Assembly: GCA_048594975.1 (NCBI GenBank)
Contig: JBMDXQ010000024.1
Coordinates: forward strand, 1 to 64,000
From: JBMDXB01 sp048594975
Lineage (GTDB): Bacteria; Acidobacteriota; Vicinamibacteria; Vicinamibacterales; 2-12-FULL-66-21
DNA length: 64,000 bases
Reading direction: 5' to 3'
Shown: positions 26,669 to 36,366 of the stretch, one piece after another
Layout: each line of letters begins with the position of its first letter
Position numbering within the stretch: the first letter of the stretch is position 1
Program-made: the position numbers and the translations under genes
The notes under the pieces: generated by a model
What the model was told of the DNA's origin: nothing
The model's database searches: none
Seen by the model: the letters and a program-made list of their open reading frames with translations, nothing else

Positions 26669-28873
26669 TTACTCCGTTTGAGGAACGATTTCAGAGATGT
26701 CGGCGATGTCCAGGATGAGGTCCCGCAGTTGCGCCATGAGCGCGAGCCGCGCGGTCCGCAGGCGCGCATCCTCGACCATGACGAAGACGTCGGTGAAGAA
26801 GCGATCGACCGCCGGCCGGAAGCCGGCGATCTCGACCAGCGCCGCCCGGTAGTCGCTGCGGCCGACTGCCGCTCCGATCCGCGGCCGGCGCGCGTCGAGC
26901 TCCGCGAGCAGCGCGTGCTCGGCCGGCTCGGTCAAGGCCGCGCGATCCGGCGGGCCGGGTTCCTTCAGCTCGCGCGCTATGTTCTTGACGCGTTTGAAGA
27001 GGACGGCCAGGGCCTGAAAGTCCTCGGACGCGCGCATGCCCTGCAGCGCATCGGCCACCCTGCGCGCGCGCAGCGGGCTCCTCTTCCAGTCGATGACGGC
27101 CGGCGAATCGGCCGGTGCGGCCACGGCCCGGACCACTTCGACGGGAACGCCGCGCTGCCCGAGCACCGCCAGCAGCCGCTCGTAGAGGAACGGCGGATGC
27201 TCGCCGCGCACCTCCGACGGCAGCAGCTCGCGCGCCTTCGCCACGAGCGGCTCCAGGGGGAGCTCGGCCGCGATCCCGGTCCAATCCGGCAAATCGAGCA
27301 GGATACGGATCACCCCCTGCGCATTGCGGCGGAGCGCGAACGGATCGCGCGAACCGGTCACCTTCTCACCCGCCGACCAGAGGCCGACGAGGGTGTCCAG
27401 CTTGTCCGCCAGCGCCACCGCCGCCCACGAGACTGCCGCCGTCCCCAGCTGCTCGCGCGATGGCGGCGCGTCCGCTTCGACGCCCACCGGCAGGTAGTGG
27501 TAGTAGATCGCCTTCCACACCTGCTCGGGCAACCCTTCCTCCCGCGCGTAGATGCCGCCCATCACGCCCTGCAGCTCGGCGAACTCGAACACCATGTCGG
27601 TCGTGAGGTCCGCCTTGGCCAGCCGCGCCGCCTGCTCGGCGTACGGCGCATCGGCGGGGCGGCCGAACAGCTCGCGAGCGATCCAGCCGGCCAGCTGCTC
27701 GATCCGCACGGCCTTGTCGCGGTAGCTCCCCAGCTTCCGATGGAACAGGACGGTATGCAGGCGATCGAGCCGCGACTCGAGGGTGGTCTGGCGGTCGGAC
27801 TCCCAGAAGAACTTCGCGTCGCGCAGCCGCGCCGTTACCACCCGCTCCGCGTTTCTCGCGATCCGGCGCTCGTCGGCCGGCTGCGTGTTCACGACCGCCA
27901 GGAACGCCTCCTTGAGCTCGCCGCCGTCGGCAACGACGGGGAACCAGTGCTGGTGGTGCACGAGCGTGGTCGTCAGCACTTCGTGCGGCAGGTCGAGGAA
28001 CGCCCGGTCGAAGAAGCCGGCGACCATGCCCGGGTATTCCACCAGGTCCGCCACCTCCTCGACCAGCGCGCCGTGCTCCTTCAGCGGCACGCGGCCTCCG
28101 AGCCGGCGTGCATGCCGCTCGAGGTCGCGCCGGATACGATCCCGCCGCTCGTCGTGGTCGAGGACGACGAAGTGCTCGGAGAGCCGCGCCTGGTACTCAT
28201 CGAAGGTGCGCACCTTGATCGAGCGCCCCGCGCGCCCGCTGGTCGCAAGAAAGCGGTGGCCGTAGGTCAGCGCGCCCGACTCGATTTCCTGCACCTGCGC
28301 GCCCAACGCGCCGGGTGTCCGGCCAATCGTGTACGGGACGACGCGGCCGCCGTAGAGGAACAGCAGCCAACGGATCGGCCGGCCGAACAGCAGCTCGCCC
28401 CGCCCGTCGTCCAGCCTGGCATCCCAGTGCATCTGCTTCGGAAACGAGAGGTCGCGCAGCACGGCGGTGAGCAGGTCGGGCAGCGTGTCCACCGCGCTGC
28501 GCCCGCGCTGCCGCCGGGTGTAGGCCAGGTACTCCCCCTTGGCGGTCTGGACGCGCGTCAGCTGATCGAACGGCACACCTTGCTTGCGGGCGAAGCCGAG
28601 CGCCGCCGGGGTGGGTTCCCCGCCGGCGGTGACGGCCGTCGACACCGGCGGGCCGGTGATCGTCTCCTCCAGGTCCTCCTGGCGCTCGGCAATCCTCGCG
28701 ACTCGAGCAGTGAGCCGCCGCGGCGTGCTGAAGGCCTCCGCCGGCTCGAGCGGCCCGAGGCGGAGCTCCGCCAGCTGCGACGCGACGGCGGCGCGCAGCT
28801 GCGTCGTCAGCCCCGGCATCCAGCTCGCCGGAAGCTCTTCGACGCCGATCTCGATCAGGAGCTCTCTGTCCAT
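26669..28873 (-). CDS. glyS: Glycyl-tRNA synthetase beta subunit
   Basis: A 734-residue subunit of the bacterial alpha2-beta2 glycyl-tRNA synthetase; it binds tRNA-Gly, while the alpha subunit carries the catalytic site. The start RELLIEIGVEELPASWMPGL is diagnostic, as are GPPVSTA near residue 97, YGHRFLA near residue 199 and the C-terminal DALRC-like region ending FFTDVFVMVEDARLRTARLALM. It lies nine bases from ppdK and 76 bases from glyQ, with a short repeat array in the latter gap, so it may be on the same transcript. Confidence 0.95.
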   Translation of the reverse strand: MDRELLIEIGVEELPASWMPGLTTQLRAAVASQLAELRLGPLEPAEAFSTPRRLTARVARIAERQEDLEETITGPPVSTAVTAGGEPTPAALGFARKQGVPFDQLTRVQTAKGEYLAYTRRQRGRSAVDTLPDLLTAVLRDLSFPKQMHWDARLDDGRGELLFGRPIRWLLFLYGGRVVPYTIGRTPGALGAQVQEIESGALTYGHRFLATSGRAGRSIKVRTFDEYQARLSEHFVVLDHDERRDRIRRDLERHARRLGGRVPLKEHGALVEEVADLVEYPGMVAGFFDRAFLDLPHEVLTTTLVHHQHWFPVVADGGELKEAFLAVVNTQPADERRIARNAERVVTARLRDAKFFWESDRQTTLESRLDRLHTVLFHRKLGSYRDKAVRIEQLAGWIARELFGRPADAPYAEQAARLAKADLTTDMVFEFAELQGVMGGIYAREEGLPEQVWKAIYYHYLPVGVEADAPPSREQLGTAAVSWAAVALADKLDTLVGLWSAGEKVTGSRDPFALRRNAQGVIRILLDLPDWTGIAAELPLEPLVAKARELLPSEVRGEHPPFLYERLLAVLGQRGVPVEVVRAVAAPADSPAVIDWKRSPLRARRVADALQGMRASEDFQALAVLFKRVKNIARELKEPGPPDRAALTEPAEHALLAELDARRPRIGAAVGRSDYRAALVEIAGFRPAVDRFFTDVFVMVEDARLRTARLALMAQLRDLILDIADISEIVPQTE

Positions 28874-28875
28874 TA

Positions 28876-28949
28876 CTCCATTGAGCGATTGAGCGATCGA
28901 ATCATTGGCGATTGCACGCTAGGCGACAGCCGATCGCTCAACCACTGAC

Positions 28950-28965
<16 letters not shown>
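28876..28965. repeat. CGATTGAG-type short repeats in inverted pair (locus D)
   Basis: The 76-base gap between glyQ and glyS carries CATTGAG, CGATTGAG, CGATCGAA and related seven- to eight-base units on the left. Complementary units (CGATCGCTCAACC, CGATCAACC) lie on the right and enter the last codons of glyQ. Less regular than loci A-C but built in the same way. Confidence 0.6.
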
Positions 28966-29840
<875 letters not shown>

Positions 29841-29977
29841 TCGTCGTTCCGCCGGACGCCGGGATGCCGAGGATGCGCACCCGCCCGGGCACGGGACCCT
29901 TGGATCCTGGAGCAGCGCCGTCCCTCGCCGGCGCCCGTCCACGTCCCGTGTGCCACTGGCCCTCGCGGCCGCATCGC

Positions 29978-30751
29978 TCAACGGCCCGCGTCCGGCCTGC
30001 GCATCTCGCGCAGGACCCTGGCGGACTTCAACTCCTTCTCCAGGTGCAGGTTCAGCAGCCGCCGGTGCACCGTTTCCAGCTCGCGCGCCGCGCCCGGCGG
30101 CAGCGCGAGCGCGGCGAGGCGATCCGGGGCGGCTGATGCCGCCGCCGCCAGGAACCGCAGCGCCTCGCGGCCGATCGTGGTGCCGCTGCTGCCCGGCGCG
30201 CAGCGGCGGCACACGAACAGGTGCGCGCGCGGCGGCATGACCGCCACGCCGTCGAACGCCGCACCGCATTCCGGGCAGCGCGCGATCGCCGGATACACGC
30301 CCTGCAGCCGCAGGATCCAGTACTCGAAGTAGCGCGCCAGCCGCTCGACTGGCGCGCCGGCGGCAAGCGCGTCGGTCGTGCCCGAGCCGAGCCGGTAGAG
30401 CCGCTCGTCTGCCTGCGCTTCCGGCGCCCACTCGTCGATCAGCTCCGCGAAGTAGCCGATGTGGCCGAGCGCGAAGTCGCTCTCCACGCCGGCGAAGGCC
30501 GCCGCCATCGGGCGGCTCACCGGCTCGACGAAGTTGATGCGGACCAGCTCCCGCTGTTCCCGTTCGTAGTACTGCACACCGGCGCGCGTCATCGGCTCCA
30601 GGCCGCCGGCAAAACGTGACCGCTGCCGGCGCGCGCCCTGCGCCACGCCCCGCTTCTTGCCGCGATCGCGCGTCAGGAAGACCACGATTCGATCGGCCTC
30701 GCCGAGCTTGTAAGTGCGCAGGATCAGGGCCTCCGACTTGTAGACCGGCAT
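29978..30751 (-). CDS. recO: DNA repair protein RecO
   Basis: A 257-residue RecFOR mediator that loads RecA on gapped DNA. The ATG at 30751 gives MPVYKSEALILRTYKLGEADRIV, the family's OB-fold start, then GKKRGVAQGARRQRSRFAGGLEP. A C-terminal zinc ribbon is complete (CPECG near residue 165 and CRRC near residue 186). The position between era and glyQ is the conserved order of this cluster. The 137 bases between recO and glyQ contain no gene. Confidence 0.93.
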   Translation of the reverse strand: MPVYKSEALILRTYKLGEADRIVVFLTRDRGKKRGVAQGARRQRSRFAGGLEPMTRAGVQYYEREQRELVRINFVEPVSRPMAAAFAGVESDFALGHIGYFAELIDEWAPEAQADERLYRLGSGTTDALAAGAPVERLARYFEYWILRLQGVYPAIARCPECGAAFDGVAVMPPRAHLFVCRRCAPGSSGTTIGREALRFLAAAASAAPDRLAALALPPGAARELETVHRRLLNLHLEKELKSARVLREMRRPDAGR

Positions 30752-30811
30752 GCAGAGATTCGGAACGGCCTGCCCGAGCGCCAGGCCTGCGTCTGATGTC
30801 AACCCTTCATG

Positions 30812-32188
30812 TTATCCCGGCGCCGCGTACAAGTACTTGATGAACAAAGTCGCCAGCCCGAGGAACGACAGGAAGCCGAACACGTCCGTGAGCGTCGTGA
30901 TGAACACCGACGAGGCGAGCGCCGGGTCCACCTTCAAGGCCCGCAGCGACAGCGGGATGAGCGTGCCGGCAATCGCGGCGACGAACATGTTGATGACCAT
31001 CGCCGCGCCGATGATCAGGCCGAGCGTCGGATCCCCCTTCCAGACCCACACGACGAGCGCCGCGACGGCGCCCGTGGCGACCCCGTTGCCGATCCCGACG
31101 GATGCCTCCTTGAACAGCGCCTTGCGCGTGTTCGCCCACGTGAGCTCGCCGAGCGCGATGCCGCGGACGATCACCGTCAGCGTCTGGGTCGCGGCGTTGC
31201 CTCCCATGCCGGCGACAACCGGCATGAACATCGCGAGCACCGTCACCTTCGCGATCGTGTCCTCGAACAGGCCGACGACGAACGCGGCGATGAACGCCGT
31301 CACCAGGTTCACCTGCAGCCACGGCACGCGCTTGCGCAGCGATTCGATCGGCCGCGTGAACACCCTGTCGTCGCCGGCGACGCCCGCCAGGCGGTAGACG
31401 TCTTCGGTCGCCTCGTCCTTGATGACGTCGATGACGTCGTCGACGGTGATGATGCCGACCAGCTTGTTCTCCTCGTCCACGACCGGGATAGCCAGCAGGT
31501 TGTACGAGGCGACCTGGCGCGCGACTTCCTCCTGGTCCATGTCCACGCGCACGCTGATCAGCTCCGTGGTCATGATCCGCTTGAGCGGGGTGGCGGGCGG
31601 GACGAGCAGCAGGCGGCGCAGCGAGACGACGCCCACGAGGTGGCGGCGCGAGTCGATGACGTAGAGATAGAAGACCATCTCGACGTCGCGCGACCCCTGG
31701 AGCGCGGTGATCGCCTCGGCGGCGGTCATGTCCTCCGCGAGCGCGAACACCTTCGGGTTCATGATGCGGCCGGCGGTCTGCTCCGCGTACTCGAGGAGCT
31801 CGCCGACCTCGCCGCCGGTCTTCTTCTGCTGCAGGAGCTCCAGGACCGCCGTCGACAGCTCTTCGGGCAGGTAGTCGATGATCGCCGCGGCGTCGTCGGA
31901 GGGCAGTTCCTGCGTCAGCTTGACGATCTCTTCGGCAGATCGCTCGGCGAGCAGCGCCGCGCCGGCTTCGGGACCGAGTTCGCTGAGGGCTTCCATCGCC
32001 AGGCGGCTGTTGCGCTCGGCGAGCAGCGAGAAGGTGGACTGGCGGTCCTTCTCAGGCAGCTCGGAGAAGAGCTGCGCGAGGTCGGCGGGGTGCTGTTTCT
32101 GCAGCAGGTTGACGAGGTTCGACGTGGCCCCCATCCGCTGGAGGCGTTTGACGGAGTCGAGGACGACATCGAGCTTGCGCTGCGCCAT
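30812..32188 (-). CDS. mgtE: Magnesium transporter MgtE
   Basis: A 458-residue Mg2+ channel. The ATG at 32188 is preferred over an in-frame GTG two codons earlier. The cytoplasmic MgtE-N domain (residues about 30-130, with repeats like ADLAQLFSELPEKDR) and tandem CBS domains (about 135-260) sense Mg2+. The C-terminal membrane domain has five helices, including the conserved VAGMGGNAATQTLTVIVRGIA near residues 320-340, which forms the pore entrance. It sits between era and recO, interrupting a gene order usually contiguous elsewhere. A 209-base gap separates it from era and may hold its own promoter. A second Mg2+ transporter gene (corA) ends the same cluster. Confidence 0.94.
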   Translation of the reverse strand: MAQRKLDVVLDSVKRLQRMGATSNLVNLLQKQHPADLAQLFSELPEKDRQSTFSLLAERNSRLAMEALSELGPEAGAALLAERSAEEIVKLTQELPSDDAAAIIDYLPEELSTAVLELLQQKKTGGEVGELLEYAEQTAGRIMNPKVFALAEDMTAAEAITALQGSRDVEMVFYLYVIDSRRHLVGVVSLRRLLLVPPATPLKRIMTTELISVRVDMDQEEVARQVASYNLLAIPVVDEENKLVGIITVDDVIDVIKDEATEDVYRLAGVAGDDRVFTRPIESLRKRVPWLQVNLVTAFIAAFVVGLFEDTIAKVTVLAMFMPVVAGMGGNAATQTLTVIVRGIALGELTWANTRKALFKEASVGIGNGVATGAVAALVVWVWKGDPTLGLIIGAAMVINMFVAAIAGTLIPLSLRALKVDPALASSVFITTLTDVFGFLSFLGLATLFIKYLYAAPG

Positions 32189-32397
32189 GGGCACCCACTC
32201 GCAACTCGCGAGAACTGCTCAATTTACCATGATTTCTCCCGTGAAATCCGTCGTTTGTACGCAGGAACCGCGCCGATCGCCTCGCTACGGGTGGGCTGAG
32301 CGTGCTTGATGGCCGTCTCCCGCACCGTGTAGTCGGCCGGCACGGTGAACCAGGATGCGTCGGCTGTCGGAGGAAGAACGGTCCGGGCAATCGACCG

Positions 32398-33309
32398 TCA
32401 CCGACGGCGGGGCCGGCGCGCGGTGCGGGCCACGCCGATGTCGTCGAGCATGCGGTCGTCGTCGCGCCAGGAGGGGTTCACCTTCACGCGCAGGTCGAGG
32501 AACACCTTCGTGTCGAACAGCTCCTCCAGGTCGCGCCGCGCCTCGGTGCCAATCCTTTTGATCATCTCGCCGCCGCGCCCGATGACGATGGGCTTCTGCG
32601 ACTCGTGCTCCACGTAGATCGTGCAGAACAGGCGCAGCAGCCGATCCCGCTCCGACTCGTCGAACTGATCGACAACGACCGCGGTCGAAAACGGCAGCTC
32701 GGCGCGCGTGTGCGCCAGCACCTTCTCGCGCACGGTCTCGGCGGCGATCGACCGCTCCGGCTGGTCGGTGAGGAAGTCCTCCGGGTACATCGCCTCCCCT
32801 TCCGGCAGGTGCTCCAGCAGGACGCGCTCGAGACGATCGATGCCGTCGCCGGTCGCCGCCGAGATCGGCACGATGGAGGCGAAGTCGTGCCAGCGCCGCG
32901 CCTGGTCGATGAGCGGCAGCAGTTTCGGCTTGGCGACGAGGTCGACCTTGTTGAGCGCCAGCACGACCGGCGTGCTGACCTCGCGCAGCAGGTTGATCAC
33001 GTATTCGTCGCCCTTCCCGGGTTTCGATGAGGCGTCGAACACGAGGACGATGACATCGACCTCGCGCAGCGTCTCCAGCGCGGCGTCCACCATCCGGACG
33101 TTGAGGCGATGCAGCGGGCGATGAATCCCCGGTGTGTCGACGAAGGCCACCTGGCCCTCGGGGTGGTTCTTGATCGCGAGGATCCGATTGCGCGTGGTCT
33201 GCGGCTTGTCCGAGACGATGGCGACCTTCGCCCCGACGATCACGTTGAGCAGCGTCGACTTGCCGGCGTTTGGCCGGCCGACGATCGAGACGTACCCGGC
33301 GCGAGCCAT
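32398..33309 (-). CDS. era: GTPase Era
   Basis: A 303-residue ribosome-biogenesis GTPase that binds 16S rRNA near its 3' end. G motifs: GRPNAGKST (G1), DTPG (G3), NKVD (G4) and SAATGDG (G5). The C-terminal KH domain includes the VIGRGGEMIKRIGTEAR signature near residue 245. The protein ends in an Arg-rich tail. It is five bases from the upstream CBS/CorC gene and belongs to the phoH-ybeY-era block. Confidence 0.96.
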   Translation of the reverse strand: MARAGYVSIVGRPNAGKSTLLNVIVGAKVAIVSDKPQTTRNRILAIKNHPEGQVAFVDTPGIHRPLHRLNVRMVDAALETLREVDVIVLVFDASSKPGKGDEYVINLLREVSTPVVLALNKVDLVAKPKLLPLIDQARRWHDFASIVPISAATGDGIDRLERVLLEHLPEGEAMYPEDFLTDQPERSIAAETVREKVLAHTRAELPFSTAVVVDQFDESERDRLLRLFCTIYVEHESQKPIVIGRGGEMIKRIGTEARRDLEELFDTKVFLDLRVKVNPSWRDDDRMLDDIGVARTARRPRRR

Positions 33310-33314
33310 CGCCT

Positions 33315-34556
33315 TTACCGGCCGTCCGGCTGCGGCTCCGGCAGCTCGCTCCGGCGGAAGCGGACCTTGTGAATCCGGCGGCGCTCGGCCTCGAGGACCT
33401 GCACGTCCAGCCCGTCCAGCTCGAAGCTCTCCCCGACCGCCGGCACGCGGCCGACCCGCGTGAGCACGTATCCGCCCACAGTCTCGAACCCCTCCGGTTC
33501 GATCTCGACCCCCAGCCGCTCCCGCACCTCGTCGATGTTCACCTTGCCGCTGAAGACGAACGAGCCGTTGCCCTCGTCGATGACCGGCTCGGTCTCCACG
33601 TCGTACTCGTCGCGGATCTCACCGACGATCTCCTCGAGGATGTCCTCGACGGTGACGATCCCGGCGGTGCCACCGTACTCGTCGACGACGATGGCGAACT
33701 GCACCTGCTTGCGCTGGAACTCCTTCAGCAGCTCGGGGACCCGTTTCGTTTCCGGGACGAAGGTCGCCGGCCGGATGAGCGCGGCCAGCGACGGATTGGG
33801 GTCCTCCACGTGCAGCAGATCCTTCATGAACACCACGCCGATGATGTTGTCCAGGTTCTCGGCATAGACGGGGAACCGCGAATACTCCTGCTCGCGGAAC
33901 AGTGCGCGCAGCTGGTCGATGGTGGCATCGACCGGGATGGCGACGATGTCGGGCCGCGGCGTCATGACCTCGCGCACCAGCGTCCCCTCGAAGTCCACGA
34001 TCGACTGCAGCAGGCGGCGCTGGTCGCGTTCGAGGGCCTGGTCCTCGCGGGCGTCGTCGCCGTCCGCCTCGCCCGGCTGTTCCTCGGCCGAGGGAGCGCC
34101 GCCGGCGGCCGCGTCGCGGCGCGGCTCGACCTTGATGAGGCGAACGAGCACGGACGTCAACGGCTGGACGAAGCGCGCCGCCACGTTGAAGGGCGGCAGC
34201 AGCGCCTCCAGCACCCGCTCCGGGTTCCGCCGCACGATCAGCATCGGGACGACGTGCTCGCAGGTGAGGATGAACACCGCGACGAACAGCAGCAGCATCC
34301 CCAGTGACCCGACGCCCACGCGGCCGGTCAGGATGGCGATGGACATCGTCGCCAGCGAGAAGATCAGCCCGAGGATCAGCCGGGCGGGCACGAAGAGCTG
34401 GATGGGATCGTCGAGGTAGAAGCCGAGCCGGTCGTCGCGGCCGCCGCGCTCCGCCATCAGGCGCAGCGACAGCCGCATCAGCGCGCTGAATGCGGTTTCG
34501 ATGATGCCGACGTAGATTGCGGCAATCGCGAGCAGAAAGAGGAACAGGGGGATCAT
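33315..34556 (-). CDS. CNNM/CorC-type transporter (HlyC/CorC family, CBS domains)
   Basis: A 413-residue membrane protein. It begins directly with hydrophobic segments (MIPLFLFLLAIAAIYVGIIETAFSAL), forming an N-terminal CNNM/DUF21 domain with about three to four membrane helices. Two CBS domains follow (VREVMTPRPDIVAIP near residue 200, FPVYAENLDNIIGVVFMKDLL near 245) and a C-terminal CorC_HlyC domain. Homologues are implicated in Mg2+ or Co2+ efflux. In Gram-negative bacteria the relative ybeX/corC lies next to ybeY, as here. Together with mgtE and corA it makes this cluster unusually rich in divalent-cation transport genes. Confidence 0.88.
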   Translation of the reverse strand: MIPLFLFLLAIAAIYVGIIETAFSALMRLSLRLMAERGGRDDRLGFYLDDPIQLFVPARLILGLIFSLATMSIAILTGRVGVGSLGMLLLFVAVFILTCEHVVPMLIVRRNPERVLEALLPPFNVAARFVQPLTSVLVRLIKVEPRRDAAAGGAPSAEEQPGEADGDDAREDQALERDQRRLLQSIVDFEGTLVREVMTPRPDIVAIPVDATIDQLRALFREQEYSRFPVYAENLDNIIGVVFMKDLLHVEDPNPSLAALIRPATFVPETKRVPELLKEFQRKQVQFAIVVDEYGGTAGIVTVEDILEEIVGEIRDEYDVETEPVIDEGNGSFVFSGKVNIDEVRERLGVEIEPEGFETVGGYVLTRVGRVPAVGESFELDGLDVQVLEAERRRIHKVRFRRSELPEPQPDGR

Positions 34557-34559
34557 GCC

Positions 34560-35204
34560 TTAACGCTGGCGGGGCGCTGTCCCCGCTCGCGCTCGCGCGT
34601 TGGCGTCGCGTCGTTCGGTCCGCCCGCCCGCTCGCCGTTCTCCGGGAACGACCAGGGCAGGTCGAAGGCTGGCGCGCGCCACGGGCGCGCCTCGCTCGAT
34701 CAGGCCGGAGATCAGCCTGCCCTTGCGCCGCAGCCGTCCTTCCGCCCGGGCCATACGGCCCCGATCCTCCGGGTGCTCGTGATCATAGCCGAGCAGATGC
34801 AGGAGCCCGTGCAGGGCGAGCACCCGGAGCTCCGCCTGGTAGCGGTGCCCGAGCTGCCGCGCCTGCCGCCTCGCGACGCCCGTGGCGATGACGATGTCGC
34901 CGAGATGATGGTCGCTGGCCGGGATCCGGGCTGCGGGGGCGGGGATCCCTCGCTGGCCGATGGGGTCCTCCGGCACCTGGTGCCGGTTGGGGAAGGACAG
35001 TACATCGGTCGCGTGGTCCCTGCCGCGATAACGGCGATTCAGGGCGCGCATGCGGGCGTCGGACACGAGGGCGATGGTGACGTCGCCGCGCGCGGCGGGC
35101 GGCGCGACGCGCGAGAGCCAGCGCGCCAGCCTGGCGTCTCCGACCGGCCGTCCCCGCCCATCGGAGATTGACACGGTCAGCCGGCTACTGTCGGGTTCCA
35201 CCAT
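34560..35204 (-). CDS. ybeY: Endoribonuclease YbeY
   Basis: A 214-residue zinc metalloprotein needed for 16S rRNA 3'-end maturation and ribosome quality control. The signature HGLLHLLGYDHEHPED (three zinc-binding histidines) is present near residue 130. The N-terminal part has the SFPN-containing YRGRDHATDVLSFPNRHQ. About 50 residues after the metal motif are an Arg/Ala-rich tail not found in typical members (about 150-170 residues), possibly a drifted terminus. The start overlaps the phoH stop by 20 bases, so the two genes are coupled. Confidence 0.92.
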   Translation of the reverse strand: MVEPDSSRLTVSISDGRGRPVGDARLARWLSRVAPPAARGDVTIALVSDARMRALNRRYRGRDHATDVLSFPNRHQVPEDPIGQRGIPAPAARIPASDHHLGDIVIATGVARRQARQLGHRYQAELRVLALHGLLHLLGYDHEHPEDRGRMARAEGRLRRKGRLISGLIERGAPVARASLRPALVVPGERRAGGRTERRDANARARAGTAPRQR

Positions 35205-36135
35205 ACTGCTCGTACGCCTTCACGATCTGCTGCACGAGCGCGTGGCGTACGACGTCCTTCTCGTCGAAGTGGATGAAGGCGATGCCCTCGACGTGACCGA
35301 CGACCTTCATCGCCTCGACCAGGCCGGAGGTACGACCGGTCGGCAGGTCGATCTGGGTCACGTCACCGGTGATGACCGCCTTCGATCCAAACCCGAGGCG
35401 GGTAAGGAACATCTTCATCTGCTCCGACGTGGTGTTCTGCGCTTCGTCGAGGATCACGAAGGCGTCGTTGAGCGTGCGCCCGCGCATGAACGCGATTGGT
35501 GCGACCTCGATCGTGCCGCGCTCGATCATGCGTTCGGCGCGCTCCACCTCCAGCATGTCGTAGAGTGCGTCGTAGAGCGGGCGCAGGTAGGGGTTCACCT
35601 TTTCCTGCAGGTCGCCGGGAAGGAACCCGAGCTTCTCCCCCGCTTCGACGGCCGGCCGGGCGAGGATGATGCGGCTGATCCGCTTCGCGAGCAGGTACGA
35701 CACCGCCTGCGCCATGGCCAGATAGGTCTTGCCGGTCCCTGCCGGGCCGATGCCGAACACGATGTCGTGCTGGTCGATGGCGTCGAGATAGCGGCGCTGG
35801 TTGACGCTCTTCGGAACGACCTGCCGCCTGCCGGACGTCCGTGTGGCCCCGCGCAGGAAGTAATCGGCAAGCTCGACGTTCTCGTCCTGCGCGACCAGCT
35901 GCGACGCCGTCTTCACGTCCCCCTTGGCCAGCTTGTAGCCGTCGCGCATCAGCGCGGTGAGCTGATCCAATACGCGCTCGGCGCGGGATACGTCGGCCGA
36001 GTCTCCCTCGACGATGAGCTCGCTGCCCGTGGTCCTGATGCGCACGTTGAACAGGCTTTCCAGGTGCTTGAGGTTTTCGTCGTACGAGCCGAAGAGCGAT
36101 TCGACCCCTTGGTCCGGGACCGGAATCTTCCGCAT
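35185..36135 (-). CDS. phoH: PhoH-family ATPase (PhoH/YbeZ)
   Basis: A 316-residue P-loop protein of the YbeZ type, thought to assist YbeY in rRNA processing. An N-terminal KH-like domain (residues 20-75) carries VRIRTTGSELIVEGDSADVSRAERVLDQL-like sequence. Walker A is GPAGTGKTYLA near residue 130, and Walker B is FVILDEAQNTT near 225 with QMKMFLTRLG. Length is typical for the long PhoH type. It overlaps ybeY and begins the block that continues to era and beyond. A 231-base gap separates it from aspS, with a strong hairpin inside. Confidence 0.93.
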   Translation of the reverse strand: MRKIPVPDQGVESLFGSYDENLKHLESLFNVRIRTTGSELIVEGDSADVSRAERVLDQLTALMRDGYKLAKGDVKTASQLVAQDENVELADYFLRGATRTSGRRQVVPKSVNQRRYLDAIDQHDIVFGIGPAGTGKTYLAMAQAVSYLLAKRISRIILARPAVEAGEKLGFLPGDLQEKVNPYLRPLYDALYDMLEVERAERMIERGTIEVAPIAFMRGRTLNDAFVILDEAQNTTSEQMKMFLTRLGFGSKAVITGDVTQIDLPTGRTSGLVEAMKVVGHVEGIAFIHFDEKDVVRHALVQQIVKAYEQYGGTRQ

Positions 36136-36259
36136 GACGGTGGCTGGCGGGATGGGATAACTCCTTGTGCGCTAGCGAATTACCAGAGGGATTCTAGCAC
36201 GGGTGCGCCAGCCACCCCGGCGCGGAAAAGGCGCCCCGCCGAGCGGCGCGAGCGTACAG

Positions 36260-36284
36260 GCGCGTGGGGGCAGGCCCCACGCGC
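36260..36284. terminator. Perfect 10-bp hairpin downstream of aspS
   Basis: GCGCGTGGGG (36260-36269) pairs perfectly with CCCCACGCGC (36275-36284) around a GCAGG loop. It lies about 80 bases past the aspS stop and 125 bases upstream of the phoH start. There is no T-run, so it may act as a terminator or may be one of the lineage's intergenic palindromes. Confidence 0.5.
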
Positions 36285-36366
36285 ACTGAATGATGCCGAC
36301 GGTTGATCGAGTCATCCAGGCCCAAGCCGTCTGTCTTGCCGCCTCGCTTCGCTCGGCGGACGTCCC

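Noticed and set aside
32189..32397. Mg2+-sensing (M-box or ykkC-like) riboswitch upstream of mgtE
   Set aside because: Only a six-base hairpin (GATTTC/GAAATC) is visible; no conserved landmarks of a known Mg2+ element.
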